Shown here piece by piece: positions 51,805-61,387 of a DNA stretch of 64,000 nt. The position numbers and the translations under genes were made by a program. Source of the DNA: Mesorhizobium sp. L-8-3 (GTDB lineage: Bacteria > Pseudomonadota > Alphaproteobacteria > Rhizobiales > Rhizobiaceae); assembly GCF_016756615.1 (NCBI RefSeq), contig NZ_AP023262.1, positions 5,519,501 through 5,583,500 on the forward strand, read 5' to 3'. The notes beneath the pieces are model-generated. The model was given only the letters and a program-made list of their open reading frames with translations, ran no database searches and had not been told where the DNA came from. Positions within the stretch are counted from its first letter, which is position 1. Every line of letters starts with the position of its first letter.

Positions 51805-52832
51805 ACCGCCGTTCCGAAGTGCCGTCGGAGGCCTTCGACTTCTTCGAGCTTCTGCGCCGGCTTGAACACGACGGTGGGCTGTTCGGCCATGCGGGCCGCC
51901 CGGACCGCGAGCCGGCGCGGCTCGGTCAGCATGTACGTCTCGGCTTCGCCACACAGGACATCGCGGAGTTCCATCCAGCGGTGGACGGCAAGCCGGCAAA
52001 AGTCACCGTGGCGAATTTCGGCCTGCTGGGGCCGGAAGGCCCGATGCCGCTCCATTTGACCCGCTGGGTGCTCGACCGTCTGTCGCAGCGCTGGTTCGCC
52101 GGCGAGAACGCCCGCGCGACCAGCGACACGACTTTCCTCGACTTCGCCAACGTACTTCAGCATCGCATGATCGCGCTGTTCTATCGCGCTTGGGCCGACG
52201 CGCATCCGGAGGTGCAGGTCGAGCGGCCGGTCGGCGGCCGCGTCCGCTCGATGCTCGGAGCGCTGGCCGGCATGGGCCTTCCGGGCACCTGCGGTTTCGA
52301 GGAACCGGGGATCGAGGTGGTCAAGCTGCGCCAGGCGGCCGCCCTGGCCCACCAGGTGGATGGGCCCGAACGTCTCACGCTTTTCCTGGCCGAGGCATTC
52401 CAGGTTCCGGTCCAGCTCAAGGAATTTGTAGGCGGCTGGATCAGCATTCCCGCGGCACTGCAGACGCGGGTGGGCCTCAACAGTGCCGCGCTCAACCGCG
52501 GCGCGACGATCGGCCCGCGCAGCTTCGATCGTCAGAGCCGGATAGAGCTGCGCATCGGCCCGCTGGACTTGACCAGATTCAAGACATTCCTGCCGGGCAC
52601 CGAGGGACTTGCCATGCTGAGGACAGCGGTGCGCGATCTGGTCGGCGGCATGCTCGATGTCGATCTGCGCATCGTGCTGGCGCGCGACGAGGTTCCGCCG
52701 GCCCGCATCGGATCCGCGCAGCTCTCGCGCACTGCGTGGCTCGCACCGCGCGAAGACCGCCCCGATGCCGAGGACATGCGCTTGCGCACTCTCGTCGGAT
52801 GGCGTCCGCGGGCTGCTGGAGTTGCGGCATGA
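51768..52832 (+). CDS. tssG: T6SS baseplate protein TssG (VasB/ImpH)
   Basis: 354 residues. FDFFELLRRLEHDGGLFGHA opening, VRLGFATQDIAEFHPAVDGK, NFGLLGPEGPMPLHLTRWVL and FLDFANVLQHRMIALFYRAW are typical for TssG. ATG 51768 lies within the tssF end; its stop overlaps the start of the FHA gene (ATGA). Baseplate wedge component. Confidence 0.95.
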   Translation: MADDARQSLPDLDRRSEVPSEAFDFFELLRRLEHDGGLFGHAGRPDREPARLGQHVRLGFATQDIAEFHPAVDGKPAKVTVANFGLLGPEGPMPLHLTRWVLDRLSQRWFAGENARATSDTTFLDFANVLQHRMIALFYRAWADAHPEVQVERPVGGRVRSMLGALAGMGLPGTCGFEEPGIEVVKLRQAAALAHQVDGPERLTLFLAEAFQVPVQLKEFVGGWISIPAALQTRVGLNSAALNRGATIGPRSFDRQSRIELRIGPLDLTRFKTFLPGTEGLAMLRTAVRDLVGGMLDVDLRIVLARDEVPPARIGSAQLSRTAWLAPREDRPDAEDMRLRTLVGWRPRAAGVAA

Positions 52833-54097
52833 GCCTTGTCCTTACTCTCGAACAGGGACCGCGACCGCAGGCCGTGCAGCAGACCAAGCTGGACGAGGGC
52901 GAGTTGGTGATCGGACGCGGTTCGTCCGCAGACTGGCAGATCGACGACCCCGACATGTTCGTCTCACGCGCCCACTGCACGATTTCCGCGGGACGCGACG
53001 GCTATTTCGTGACGGATACCTCGAGCAGCGGCCTGTTCATCGACGACGGGCGCGAACCTCTTGGCGCCGGCAATTCGACCCCGCTGCGCAACGGCATGCG
53101 ATTGAGACTGGGCGAATATGTGCTTTGGGTCGATCTCGAAGCATCGGCGGAGGAGCCTGCCCCGCCACCGACATCGGCGTCGCGGCCGCCGGCCGGTATC
53201 AACGAGGACGACTTCTTTTCGATGAAGTCCGCGGAGGTGCCCAAGCCGGCCCGCCCCTCCGATCTTCCCAGCCCGTTCGAACATCCCGAGCCGGGTGCCT
53301 ACAGCGCCGCCGAAACCACCGATGCCGGCCGGCATAAATCTCCCGCGTTCGATGACCCGTTCAGTCTCGATCCGGTATCGACGCCCCGTGCGGATGAGCA
53401 GGAAAGCGACGTCGCCGGCCGGTCAAGGCCGGCCTCGCCGGCTTCGTGGCCCGGTCCCGAACTCCAGGCACCGCGTCCGGCACAGGGGCGTCAGGCGGTT
53501 CGATCGACGCCCGACGCCACCGCCACGGACATGGCGCTGCGCGACGCCTTCCTGCGCGGAATGGGCCTCGACCCGCGAGAGTTCCCGAACAGCGATCCGA
53601 CTGCCGAAATGGAGAAGTTCGGCCGCGAATACCGCATGATGATGGAAGGGCTGATGCAGCTTCTGCGCAAGCGTGCGGAAGAGAAAGGCAATGCCCGCGT
53701 CGCGCAGACCGTGGTCGGCGCATCGGAGGTCAATCCGCTGAAGTTCCTGCCGACCGTGGACGATGCGCTCGCAACGATCCTTGCCGATCGCAGCCCCGGC
53801 TTTCTGGGGAGCGAGCCGGCCATCGTCGACGCCATCCGGGACCTCGCCCAGCATCATGTCCGCGCCTGGCGGGGCGTGCAGGGCGCGCTGCGCCGCATGA
53901 TCGATCGCTTCGATCCGGCCGCGATCGAAAACGAGCTGAAGTCCAGCTCGGCCATGGAAACCCTCCTCGCGGGTGGACGCAGCGCCCAGCTTTGGGAGCT
54001 TTACCGCAAGCGCCACCGTGAGATCGCCTTGAGCGCGGAGTCCCGCTTCCTGGGCGAAATCGGCGCCGATTTCAGAAATGCATATGAAGAGGAGTGA
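52829..54097 (+). CDS. tagH: T6SS FHA-domain protein (TagH/Fha)
   Basis: 422 residues. N-terminal FHA domain (about 1-110) with IGRGSSADWQIDDPD, VSRAHCTI and LRLGEYVLWVDL, which binds phosphothreonine; a Pro/Ser/Ala-rich linker (about 110-230); C-terminal TagH/VI_FHA domain (about 230-422) with MALRDAFLRGMGLDPREFPN and SRFLGEIGADFRNAYEEE. In other systems it is a target of the kinase PpkA that activates T6SS assembly. No PpkA or PppA gene is visible here, so the kinase would have to be elsewhere or absent. Confidence 0.9.
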   Translation: MSLVLTLEQGPRPQAVQQTKLDEGELVIGRGSSADWQIDDPDMFVSRAHCTISAGRDGYFVTDTSSSGLFIDDGREPLGAGNSTPLRNGMRLRLGEYVLWVDLEASAEEPAPPPTSASRPPAGINEDDFFSMKSAEVPKPARPSDLPSPFEHPEPGAYSAAETTDAGRHKSPAFDDPFSLDPVSTPRADEQESDVAGRSRPASPASWPGPELQAPRPAQGRQAVRSTPDATATDMALRDAFLRGMGLDPREFPNSDPTAEMEKFGREYRMMMEGLMQLLRKRAEEKGNARVAQTVVGASEVNPLKFLPTVDDALATILADRSPGFLGSEPAIVDAIRDLAQHHVRAWRGVQGALRRMIDRFDPAAIENELKSSSAMETLLAGGRSAQLWELYRKRHREIALSAESRFLGEIGADFRNAYEEE

Positions 54098-54100
54098 GGA

Positions 54101-54553
54101 ATGATCCATCGGCGCGACTTCGTTTTCGCCCTCGGGGCGACCGGCATCCTTGCCGCCTGTCAGAGCGGGCCGCCCAAGCCGTCGACGGTTGTCATCAACG
54201 TTGCCGGCCAGGCCGGGATGAATCCCGGACCGGGCGGCGGCGACAGGCCTGTGACGATCCTCGTGATGAGGTTGCGCAGCACGGGGAAGTTCAATTCGGC
54301 GGACTATTTCGCACTGCAGGGGGATGCCGGGGGAGTGCTCGGAGGCGACCTCATCGGATCGGACCAGATCGCCGTCGGACCGGGCCAGACCGCATCGAAA
54401 ACCATCACCGTCGAACCGGAAGCAACCGCTCTCGGCCTCGTGGCGCTTGTCCGGGAGCCCGGCGGCCGAAGCTGGCGCACCACCAAGTCGGTGTCGCCCG
54501 GATCTCAAATGACCGTCAATGTGAGGCTCGGCAGCGGCGGCATTTCCGCATAA
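54101..54553 (+). CDS. tssJ: T6SS outer-membrane lipoprotein TssJ
   Basis: 150 residues. Signal with Arg-Arg and lipobox (MIHRRDFVFALGATGILAAC), then a small beta-sandwich: VVINVAGQAGMNPGPGGGDR, PVTILVMRLRSTGKFNSADY and YFALQGDAGGVLGGD. Anchors the trans-envelope complex TssJLM at the outer membrane. Three bases after the FHA gene, 29 before tssK. Confidence 0.92.
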   Translation: MIHRRDFVFALGATGILAACQSGPPKPSTVVINVAGQAGMNPGPGGGDRPVTILVMRLRSTGKFNSADYFALQGDAGGVLGGDLIGSDQIAVGPGQTASKTITVEPEATALGLVALVREPGGRSWRTTKSVSPGSQMTVNVRLGSGGISA

Positions 54554-54582
54554 CGCCGGGTGCCAAAGCAGAAAGTGGCAGC

Positions 54583-55917
54583 ATGAGCGACGCAAACAGG
54601 GTGCTGTGGTCCGAAGGGCTCTTCCTCAGGACGCAACATTTCCAGCAGCAGGACCGCTTCATGGAAGCCACCGTACGCGGCGTGCTGCAGGCGGGGCAAT
54701 TGCATACGTTCGGGTTCCGGTCGCTGTCTCTCGACCCGGCCCTGCTGGAAGCAGGGCAGATCGCGGTGCTGTCGGCACGCGGCATCTTGCCCGACGGAAC
54801 TCCGTTTGCCATTCCGGAGACGATGGATGCGCCCCAGCCGCTGGCCGTCACGGCCGACACGGCGGCGGGCCCGGTGCAGATGGCGCTGCCGCTGGAGCCT
54901 CCGGGCGGCATCAGCTTCGACCCGGCCCATGCCGAGCCGTCCGGAGCACGTTACCGCGGACGCATCGAGTGGATCCGCGACGCCGTGCAGGGAGGGGCCG
55001 AAGCGGAGGAGATCGAGATCGCCAGGCCACAGGCCATGCTGATCGCCGCCGGCAAGCCGGTCGGAGGCTTCACCGCGCTCCCGGTCGCGGAGATAAAGGG
55101 GCTTCGCGCCGATGGCGCCGTGGCGCTCGATGACACCTTCCTTCCGCCCACGCTCGTGACCGGCGCGGTACCTTGGTACGGGCAGTTGCTGCAGGAGGTG
55201 ATTACCGGCCTCGACCGCATCGCCGAGGCGCACGGCAAGATGGTGCTCGGCGGGCCCGGCCGCAGCGTCGAGAACCTGCTCATACTGAACCTCGCCAATG
55301 CGGCACGCCCTCGCCTCGCCCACATGCTGGCCCAGGATATCTTCCACCCGGCCGAGCTCTATCTCGAGATGGCAAGCCTGGCCGGATCGATGGCGACCTA
55401 TGGCTCGAGTTCCCGGCGCCTGGTGGAGCTCCCCGCCTATGACCACATGGCGCCTGGCCTCGCTTTCTCGACGCTCGCCGATACGCTGCGCTCGCTGATA
55501 TTGAGCCTGCGCTATGTCGAGCCGAAGTCGCGCGCCCTGCCGGTCATGCGGCATTCGACCAATGTCTGGAAGGTCCGCATCGACAACCCGAAGCTTCTGC
55601 AGCAGAGCCGCATCGTCATTCGCGTGGGCTCGGAGCTCTCGGAGGAAGCGCTTCGCAAGATATTCGTGAACCAGGCGACGGTGGGTGCAGCCGGCGAGTT
55701 CGAGGGGCTGTGGAAGTCGCGCTTGCCCGGAATCCCCTTGAAGCCGCTGCACTCACAGCCGCGCGAGATTCCCTACGACGGCGATCGCCTGTGCCTCGAG
55801 CTCGACCAGAAGAGCGAGCACTGGGCCTCGCTGCTCGATGCGCCCGGTTTCGTCATCGGCGTTTCCGGCGTGCTTCCGAACGAGCCGGAGGTTGACTGCT
55901 ACTCGGTGAACAGGTGA
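54583..55917 (+). CDS. tssK: T6SS baseplate-membrane linker TssK (ImpJ/VasE)
   Basis: 444 residues, family length. NRVLWSEGLFLRTQHFQQQD opening, YGQLLQEVITGLDRIAEAHG and ELYLEMASLAGSMATYGS in the middle, CYSVNR at the end. Trimers connect the baseplate to TssL/TssM. ATG 54583 is preferred because the conserved N-terminus starts here; the longer frame to 54094 lies antisense to no gene but overlaps tssJ and is not coding. Confidence 0.95.
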   Translation: MSDANRVLWSEGLFLRTQHFQQQDRFMEATVRGVLQAGQLHTFGFRSLSLDPALLEAGQIAVLSARGILPDGTPFAIPETMDAPQPLAVTADTAAGPVQMALPLEPPGGISFDPAHAEPSGARYRGRIEWIRDAVQGGAEAEEIEIARPQAMLIAAGKPVGGFTALPVAEIKGLRADGAVALDDTFLPPTLVTGAVPWYGQLLQEVITGLDRIAEAHGKMVLGGPGRSVENLLILNLANAARPRLAHMLAQDIFHPAELYLEMASLAGSMATYGSSSRRLVELPAYDHMAPGLAFSTLADTLRSLILSLRYVEPKSRALPVMRHSTNVWKVRIDNPKLLQQSRIVIRVGSELSEEALRKIFVNQATVGAAGEFEGLWKSRLPGIPLKPLHSQPREIPYDGDRLCLELDQKSEHWASLLDAPGFVIGVSGVLPNEPEVDCYSVNR

Positions 55918-55921
55918 CGCG

Positions 55922-57253
55922 ATGAGCAAGGACGATCCTTTCGGCCTGTCCGAGGATCGAGAACGGACCCGTATCCGGCTGGTCGGCGCGCCGATGCGAC
56001 GGCCGGCGGCTCCACCGCCGTCCGGCGCTCCGCTGCGCCGGTCGCGTTCGCATCCCAATCCGCTCGTCAGCGCCTTTGCGGCGCTCCTCGAATTCGCGCC
56101 CGAGTTGGAGAGCGCGCTCGCGCCCGACAATCCGGAAGCCTTGCGCACACGCCTTCTCGACGAACTCGTGAAGGCACGCGATGCCGTTGTCGCCGGCGGT
56201 TCCCCGCTCGCCAGGGCCGATGCTGCGGCCTGGGCGGTGGCGGCACTTCTCGACGACCTCGCGCTCAACACGCCATGGGGAGGCGCCAGCGCCTGGCCGC
56301 GCCAGCCGCTGGTCGTGATGCTGCGGGGCGACGTGGACGCTGGCGAACAGTTCTTCGCCCGCCTGGAGCAGCTCGAGCGGCATCCGAACCGCGATCGCGA
56401 CCTCCTTGAGCTGCAATATCAATGCCTCGCGCTCGGCTTCCGCGGCAAATACCGCGTCCCCGGGCGGGCGGGCGACCGGTCGCTCGCCGCCGTGCGTGCC
56501 GCGGCGGCGCGATTCCTGCGCGATCCCGACGGGGAGGAAGCACCTCTCTCCCCCCACTGGCAGGGCGTGCTCGCCGCCGACGAGCCGTCGCGCTTCGCGA
56601 TACCGATCTGGGTGATGGCTGCGGCGGCCGCGGTTCTGGCCGTCGCCATCCATGTCTTCCTGTCGATGCAGCTCAGCGGCCAGGCGACCGAACTCGCCAC
56701 GCTCGTCCGTGCCCTGCCGCCGCCGGACCGGGCCGAGATCGACCGCGCGGCGCCTCGCGAGCCGCCATCCGAGGCACCGGCGATCGAGCCGGTCGAGATC
56801 GAGCTCGTGCCGGAGTTCCAGGCGGCCGCCCCCGCCGAGCTGTCGAAGGCGCTCAAGGGGCGGGAAAGCGTTTCGCTGGCGACGCTCGTCATCCAGAATT
56901 CCAGTCCCGAGGTCTTCCAGTCCTCGCGCGCCCAACTCACCGACGGCTTCGAGCCGCTCATTGCCGCGATCGCCAGGGTGATCCTCGAGAACGAGGAGAT
57001 CATCGGCAATATCACGGTGGTCGGCCACACCGACAGCATACCGCTGCAGCGGAGCAACCCGCTGTCGACCAATCAGCGCCTCTCGGAAGCCCGCGCCGCG
57101 ACCGTTGCCGACATACTGGTCCAGAACGGCGTGCCCCGGGAACGGCTTCGGACCGAAGGCCGAGCCGCCACCGACCCCGTGGCGGACGATGCCACGCGCG
57201 AGGGCCGAGCATTGAACCGCCGGGTCGAAGTGCTGGTCGAGAAGAGGCTCTGA
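55922..57253 (+). CDS. tssL: T6SS inner-membrane protein TssL with C-terminal OmpA domain
   Basis: 443 residues. Cytosolic DotU/TssL domain (about 40-215: NPLVSAFAALLEFAPELESA, DAAAWAVAALLDDLALNTPW, LELQYQCLALGFRGKYRV), one membrane helix (about 222-242), and a periplasmic OmpA/Pal-like domain (about 315-443: GHTDSIPLQRSNPLSTNQRL, LNRRVEVLVEKRL) that should bind peptidoglycan. The extended form anchors the membrane complex without a separate TagL. Four bases between tssK and this gene; tssM starts one base after its stop. Confidence 0.94.
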   Translation: MSKDDPFGLSEDRERTRIRLVGAPMRRPAAPPPSGAPLRRSRSHPNPLVSAFAALLEFAPELESALAPDNPEALRTRLLDELVKARDAVVAGGSPLARADAAAWAVAALLDDLALNTPWGGASAWPRQPLVVMLRGDVDAGEQFFARLEQLERHPNRDRDLLELQYQCLALGFRGKYRVPGRAGDRSLAAVRAAAARFLRDPDGEEAPLSPHWQGVLAADEPSRFAIPIWVMAAAAAVLAVAIHVFLSMQLSGQATELATLVRALPPPDRAEIDRAAPREPPSEAPAIEPVEIELVPEFQAAAPAELSKALKGRESVSLATLVIQNSSPEVFQSSRAQLTDGFEPLIAAIARVILENEEIIGNITVVGHTDSIPLQRSNPLSTNQRLSEARAATVADILVQNGVPRERLRTEGRAATDPVADDATREGRALNRRVEVLVEKRL

Positions 57254-57254
57254 G

Positions 57255-60200
57255 ATGTTCATCCTGCGCTTCCTCTGGGCGGTACTGACGTCGCGCTGGC
57301 TCTGGACGCTGATCGGACTGGCGCTGCTTTCCCTAATCATCTGGATCTTCGGCCCGATCGTCAGCGTCGGCGGTTACGCCCCATTCGCGTCCGAGACGGT
57401 TCGCATCGCCATCATCGCCGTGCTGGTGATCCTGTGGCTGGTCCGTCTGATCATCGTCCAGCGCAGGGCGATCCGCGCCAACCGCATGTTCGTCGCCGAG
57501 ATCGCTGCCCCTCCGGAAGAGCCGCAACTGAGCCCGGGCGAGGAGAGCGTCGCGGCAGTGGGCGCGAAATTCCAGGACGTCATGAACGAACTGAAGCGCC
57601 GGAAGCTGGGCGGTCGCAAGTTCCTGCGCGACATGCCGTGGTACCTGATCGTGGGCCCTCCGGCGACCGGCAAGACAACTGCGCTGCGCCAATCGGGGCT
57701 GAACTTCCCGATCGATCTCACCGACGACCTTCAGGGCGTGGGCGGCACGCGGAACTGCGACTGGTTCTTCACCGAACATGCGGTGCTGATCGACACGGCG
57801 GGCCGCTACGTCCAGCAGGAGAGCCAGCCCGATGTCGACGCGGCCGAATGGCTGGGATTTCTCGATCTCCTGAAGAAGCACCGCGGCCGGCGCGCTCTGA
57901 ACGGGGTCATCGTCGCGCTGTCGATCGACACGCTGTCGGAAGGCGACGAGGCCGTCCGCGCGCATGGCCGCAAGATCCGCAAGCGTCTGATCGAGTTGCG
58001 GGAACGGCTGGAGATCCGCCTGCCCGTCTATCTGATGCTGACCAAGGCCGACCTTGTCAAAGGTTTCGAGGCATTCTTCGGCGGCCTGTCGACCTCGGCG
58101 CGCGAACAGGTCTGGGGCGCCACCTTCGCGCCGGACGCCCGCATCGACGGCGGCGTGGTTGTCGGCGAGCTTTCCACCTTGGCAAGGGAACTCGAAAAGC
58201 GGCTGGTGCCGCGCCTCGAATATGAGGATTCGCTTGCGGTTCGCGCGGACATCTTCCGCTTCCCGGCCCAGCTCGAAAGCCTGTCGCAGCCCATCCAGAC
58301 CCTGGTCGAGACGATCTTCGGCGAGAGCCGCTACGAGGAGAGCCCCTGGCTGCGCGGGTTCTATCTCACCTCGGCGACCCAGGAGGGCGCTCCCATAGAC
58401 CGCTTGACGGCAGCACTCACCGCCTCCTTCGGCCTGCCGCCGCAGCGCGCGGCGCCGGTGCGGCGGGTGGACAAACGCAGCTTCTTCATCAAGAACCTCC
58501 TGACCGAAGTCGTCTTCAAGGAAGCCGGCCTCGGCACGCTCGACCCCCTCGCCGAGCGCCGGCGCCTGTGGATCTGGCGCGGCTCGGCCGCTGCCGCGGC
58601 TGCGGCTGTGGTCCTCGCAGGGCTGCTGTTCACCTTGTCCTATCTCGACAACCGCTCGGCGATTGCGGCCCAGGCCGGCCTGTTCGACGGGCTTCGCCAG
58701 GCTCTGAACCCGATCGCGGTGAGCAAGGCGCCGGTGGAGGAGCCCGATCTCTACGCCGGGCTTGAAGCCGTCTCCGAGGTGGCCAACGGCCGGGTCGAGC
58801 CGCCTTCGGGCGCGCGGGACCTGATCGGCCCGTCGGCTTCCGCCGAACTCATCCGCGCGCAGACCGACGCCTATGACCATGCATTGCGCAACATCCTCGA
58901 GCCCCGGATGGTTTCGTTGCTCGAGGCCACCATGTGGCGCCAGATCCGTGATCCGGATTTCCTGTTCGGCGCGCTCAAGACCTATCGCATGATGACGGGC
59001 CTTTCGCAGATGGATCCCGAATACGTCCAGGACTGGTGGCTGAACAAACTGCCCGAATTCGCGCCGGTGCAACCTTTCCCGACCCAGGAGGCCGCGGACC
59101 ACCAGGTTGCAGCGATCGCCCGCATGGCGGTGGAGGAAAGCTACGTCGCCCCCGACAAGGGCCTGGTTGGTCAGGCGCTGAAGACGGTGTGCTCGATCCC
59201 TCTGCCGGTACGCGCCTACAAGACGCTGCTGGCCGACCCCGCGGTGGCCGGACTGGCCGAATGGGTCCCGGCGAACTTTGCCGGCCCGAACGGCGGCAAG
59301 GTGCTGGCCCGGCGCTCGGGCAAGACGCTGCGTGAAGGCATCTCCGGCGCCTTCACCTATGGCGGCTTCCACGAGGCCGTGCTCGTCCGGCTCGAAGACG
59401 TCGCCGCGCAGGCGGCGCTCGACCGCGCAGTCTTCGCCGGTGGATGCTCCGAGAATGCGGAGACCTCCATCCCCGCGCTGTCCGGGGATATCCTCAAGCT
59501 CTACTACGAAGACTTTATCGCCCAATGGGACAGCTTCCTTCGCGACGTCAAGCTCGCGCCGCTGACCGATCTGGCAACCGCCAGCGACAATCTGAAGGAT
59601 CTCTCCAGCGCCGATTCCGCCCTGAAGCGGCTGGTCAATGCGACGGTACGCGAGACCGAACTGACACGCTCGGATGAGGAGGAGCAAGGCGACGACAAGG
59701 CGAAATCGAAGGGCGCGTCCAAGCTGCTCGGCAAATTCGGCAAGATCGGCAAATATGCGAAGAAGGGCATAAAGCTGCTGCCGCGGACGGGGGCGACGGC
59801 GGAGACCGACATCTCGGGCACGCAGGTGGCCGAGCACTTCAAGCCGATCAAGGGCGCCGTCGCGGAGGTCGATGGCCTGCCCCCTTCCCTCGATGCGACG
59901 GTCGCGGCGCTGACGGCGCTGTCCAACATGCTGCAGACGCTTTCGGCGAGCCCCGACCCCCAGGACGCCATCAAGCGGCAGGGCGGCCTCGGCGAACTGA
60001 CCGGCGCGGTTGCCACGCAAGCCAGGACGCTGCCTGATCCGCTCGACGATTGGCTCGCCGGCATTGCCGGCGATACGACCGGCCTGACGGAAAAGGCGGT
60101 CACCTCGCAGCTCAACGCGATCTGGCGTGCCGACGTGTTGCCCTTCTGCCAGGCTGCGCTGGCCAACCGCTATCCTTTCGACTCCGGCAGCGCGATCGAC

Positions 60201-60794
60201 GTCAACATTCGCGACTTCTCGCGCCTCTTCGGCCCGGGCGGAATGATCGACAACTTCATCAACGACCATCTGATCGGCTATGTCGACACGGCCAGCTCAC
60301 CCTGGAAATGGCGCGCCGATTTCGGGCTCGATCCTTCCGTGCTCGCCGCGTTCGAACAGGCGCGCAGGATCAGGGACGAGCTATTTGCCGCCGGCAGCGG
60401 ACCGACCATGAGCTTCACGCTCGAGCCCAAGGACCTCGCGCCAAGCGTGGCGCGGGTGACGCTCAATGTCGACGGCCAGATGCTCACCTATTTCAACAAC
60501 GCCACCCGCCCGCAGCCGATGACGTGGCCGGGCAAGGACGGCACCGGCGTCATCACGCTTTCCTTCGAGCCGCTCGACGGCTCGCCCGCTGTCGTCGTCA
60601 GCGAGACTGGAAGCTGGGCCTGGCTCAGGATGCTGCGCGGTGGCCGGTTCGCCGGCACCGACCTCCCCGAAGTCTACAAGCTCAGGCTCGCCGCCCGCGC
60701 CTACTACGCCGATTTCGAACTGCGCGCCTCGAGCGTGGAGAATCCCTACAATCTGAAGATGTTCGCGAGGTTCACATGCCCGGAGAGAATCTGA
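57255..60794 (+). CDS. tssM: T6SS inner-membrane protein TssM (IcmF)
   Basis: 1179 residues, family length. Two N-terminal membrane helices (about 15-35 and 46-67), cytosolic GTPase-like domain with Walker A GPPATGKTT near residue 135 and LIDTAGRY switch region, third helix near 440-460, then a long periplasmic part ending in the IcmF-like C-terminal domain (MSFTLEPKDLAPSVARVTLN, YADFELRASSVENPYNL). Spans the envelope with TssJ and TssL. Its 3' end overlaps tagF by 19 bases. Confidence 0.95.
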   Translation: MFILRFLWAVLTSRWLWTLIGLALLSLIIWIFGPIVSVGGYAPFASETVRIAIIAVLVILWLVRLIIVQRRAIRANRMFVAEIAAPPEEPQLSPGEESVAAVGAKFQDVMNELKRRKLGGRKFLRDMPWYLIVGPPATGKTTALRQSGLNFPIDLTDDLQGVGGTRNCDWFFTEHAVLIDTAGRYVQQESQPDVDAAEWLGFLDLLKKHRGRRALNGVIVALSIDTLSEGDEAVRAHGRKIRKRLIELRERLEIRLPVYLMLTKADLVKGFEAFFGGLSTSAREQVWGATFAPDARIDGGVVVGELSTLARELEKRLVPRLEYEDSLAVRADIFRFPAQLESLSQPIQTLVETIFGESRYEESPWLRGFYLTSATQEGAPIDRLTAALTASFGLPPQRAAPVRRVDKRSFFIKNLLTEVVFKEAGLGTLDPLAERRRLWIWRGSAAAAAAAVVLAGLLFTLSYLDNRSAIAAQAGLFDGLRQALNPIAVSKAPVEEPDLYAGLEAVSEVANGRVEPPSGARDLIGPSASAELIRAQTDAYDHALRNILEPRMVSLLEATMWRQIRDPDFLFGALKTYRMMTGLSQMDPEYVQDWWLNKLPEFAPVQPFPTQEAADHQVAAIARMAVEESYVAPDKGLVGQALKTVCSIPLPVRAYKTLLADPAVAGLAEWVPANFAGPNGGKVLARRSGKTLREGISGAFTYGGFHEAVLVRLEDVAAQAALDRAVFAGGCSENAETSIPALSGDILKLYYEDFIAQWDSFLRDVKLAPLTDLATASDNLKDLSSADSALKRLVNATVRETELTRSDEEEQGDDKAKSKGASKLLGKFGKIGKYAKKGIKLLPRTGATAETDISGTQVAEHFKPIKGAVAEVDGLPPSLDATVAALTALSNMLQTLSASPDPQDAIKRQGGLGELTGAVATQARTLPDPLDDWLAGIAGDTTGLTEKAVTSQLNAIWRADVLPFCQAALANRYPFDSGSAIDVNIRDFSRLFGPGGMIDNFINDHLIGYVDTASSPWKWRADFGLDPSVLAAFEQARRIRDELFAAGSGPTMSFTLEPKDLAPSVARVTLNVDGQMLTYFNNATRPQPMTWPGKDGTGVITLSFEPLDGSPAVVVSETGSWAWLRMLRGGRFAGTDLPEVYKLRLAARAYYADFELRASSVENPYNLKMFARFTCPERI

Positions 60795-61321
60795 TCCCGG
60801 GCTTCTACGGGAAGATTCCGGCGGCGGGGGATTTTGTGGGTCGGGGATTGCCCCACGATTTCGTGCGCGCCTGGGATCGGTGGTTGGCACAGCATATCGC
60901 TCCGCTGGTCGGCATGCCTTTTTGGCCGAAGGAACTGGCGTTGCGTTTCCTATCCGGTCCGGCCAGCTTCGGACCTGCCGCAGGCCTCATCGTTGCCAGC
61001 GCGGACCGCGCCGGGAGGCGCTTTCCCTTCAGCATGGTGACGCTCCTGCCGGACGCTTGTTTCGGACTTGTCTCGTCGGGCGAGTCCTGGTTCCTCGGGC
61101 TCGAAGAATTGGGTATCCAAGCCCAACTCGGCCATCTCACGCCCGACGAGCTCGAAGCCGCACTGGCTACGCTTCCGTCCCCGCCCCCCGCCGCAGGCGG
61201 AGAGATCCTCGACGGAATGGTTCTCTGGACCCGGCAGTCCGACGTTTTCGACGTGGATCCGGACGCGCCACGGGCTGTGCTGGAACAGTTGTTCATCGCG
61301 AGTTGGGAGACCAGTTCATGA
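60776..61321 (+). CDS. tagF: T6SS-associated protein TagF (ImpM)
   Basis: 181 residues. IPGFYGKIPAAGDFVGRGLP opening, then FVRAWDRWLAQH, GPAAGLIVASADRAGRRFPF and SWFLGLEELG, the TagF pattern. A post-translational repressor of T6SS in systems studied, acting through Fha. ATG 60776 lies within the end of tssM. Last gene of the core operon; 66 bases to the next gene, with no separate gene seen between. Confidence 0.92.
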   Translation: MPGENLIPGFYGKIPAAGDFVGRGLPHDFVRAWDRWLAQHIAPLVGMPFWPKELALRFLSGPASFGPAAGLIVASADRAGRRFPFSMVTLLPDACFGLVSSGESWFLGLEELGIQAQLGHLTPDELEAALATLPSPPPAAGGEILDGMVLWTRQSDVFDVDPDAPRAVLEQLFIASWETSS

Positions 61322-61387
61322 CCGCAAGCCATGCGGCGACCTATCGATGAACGCCATTTCGACAGCCCTTGAGAGGGTACAGCATTA

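Noticed and set aside
57333..60269. 978-codon minus-strand frame
   Set aside because: Shadow of tssM, Arg/Glu/Leu-rich with no family pattern.
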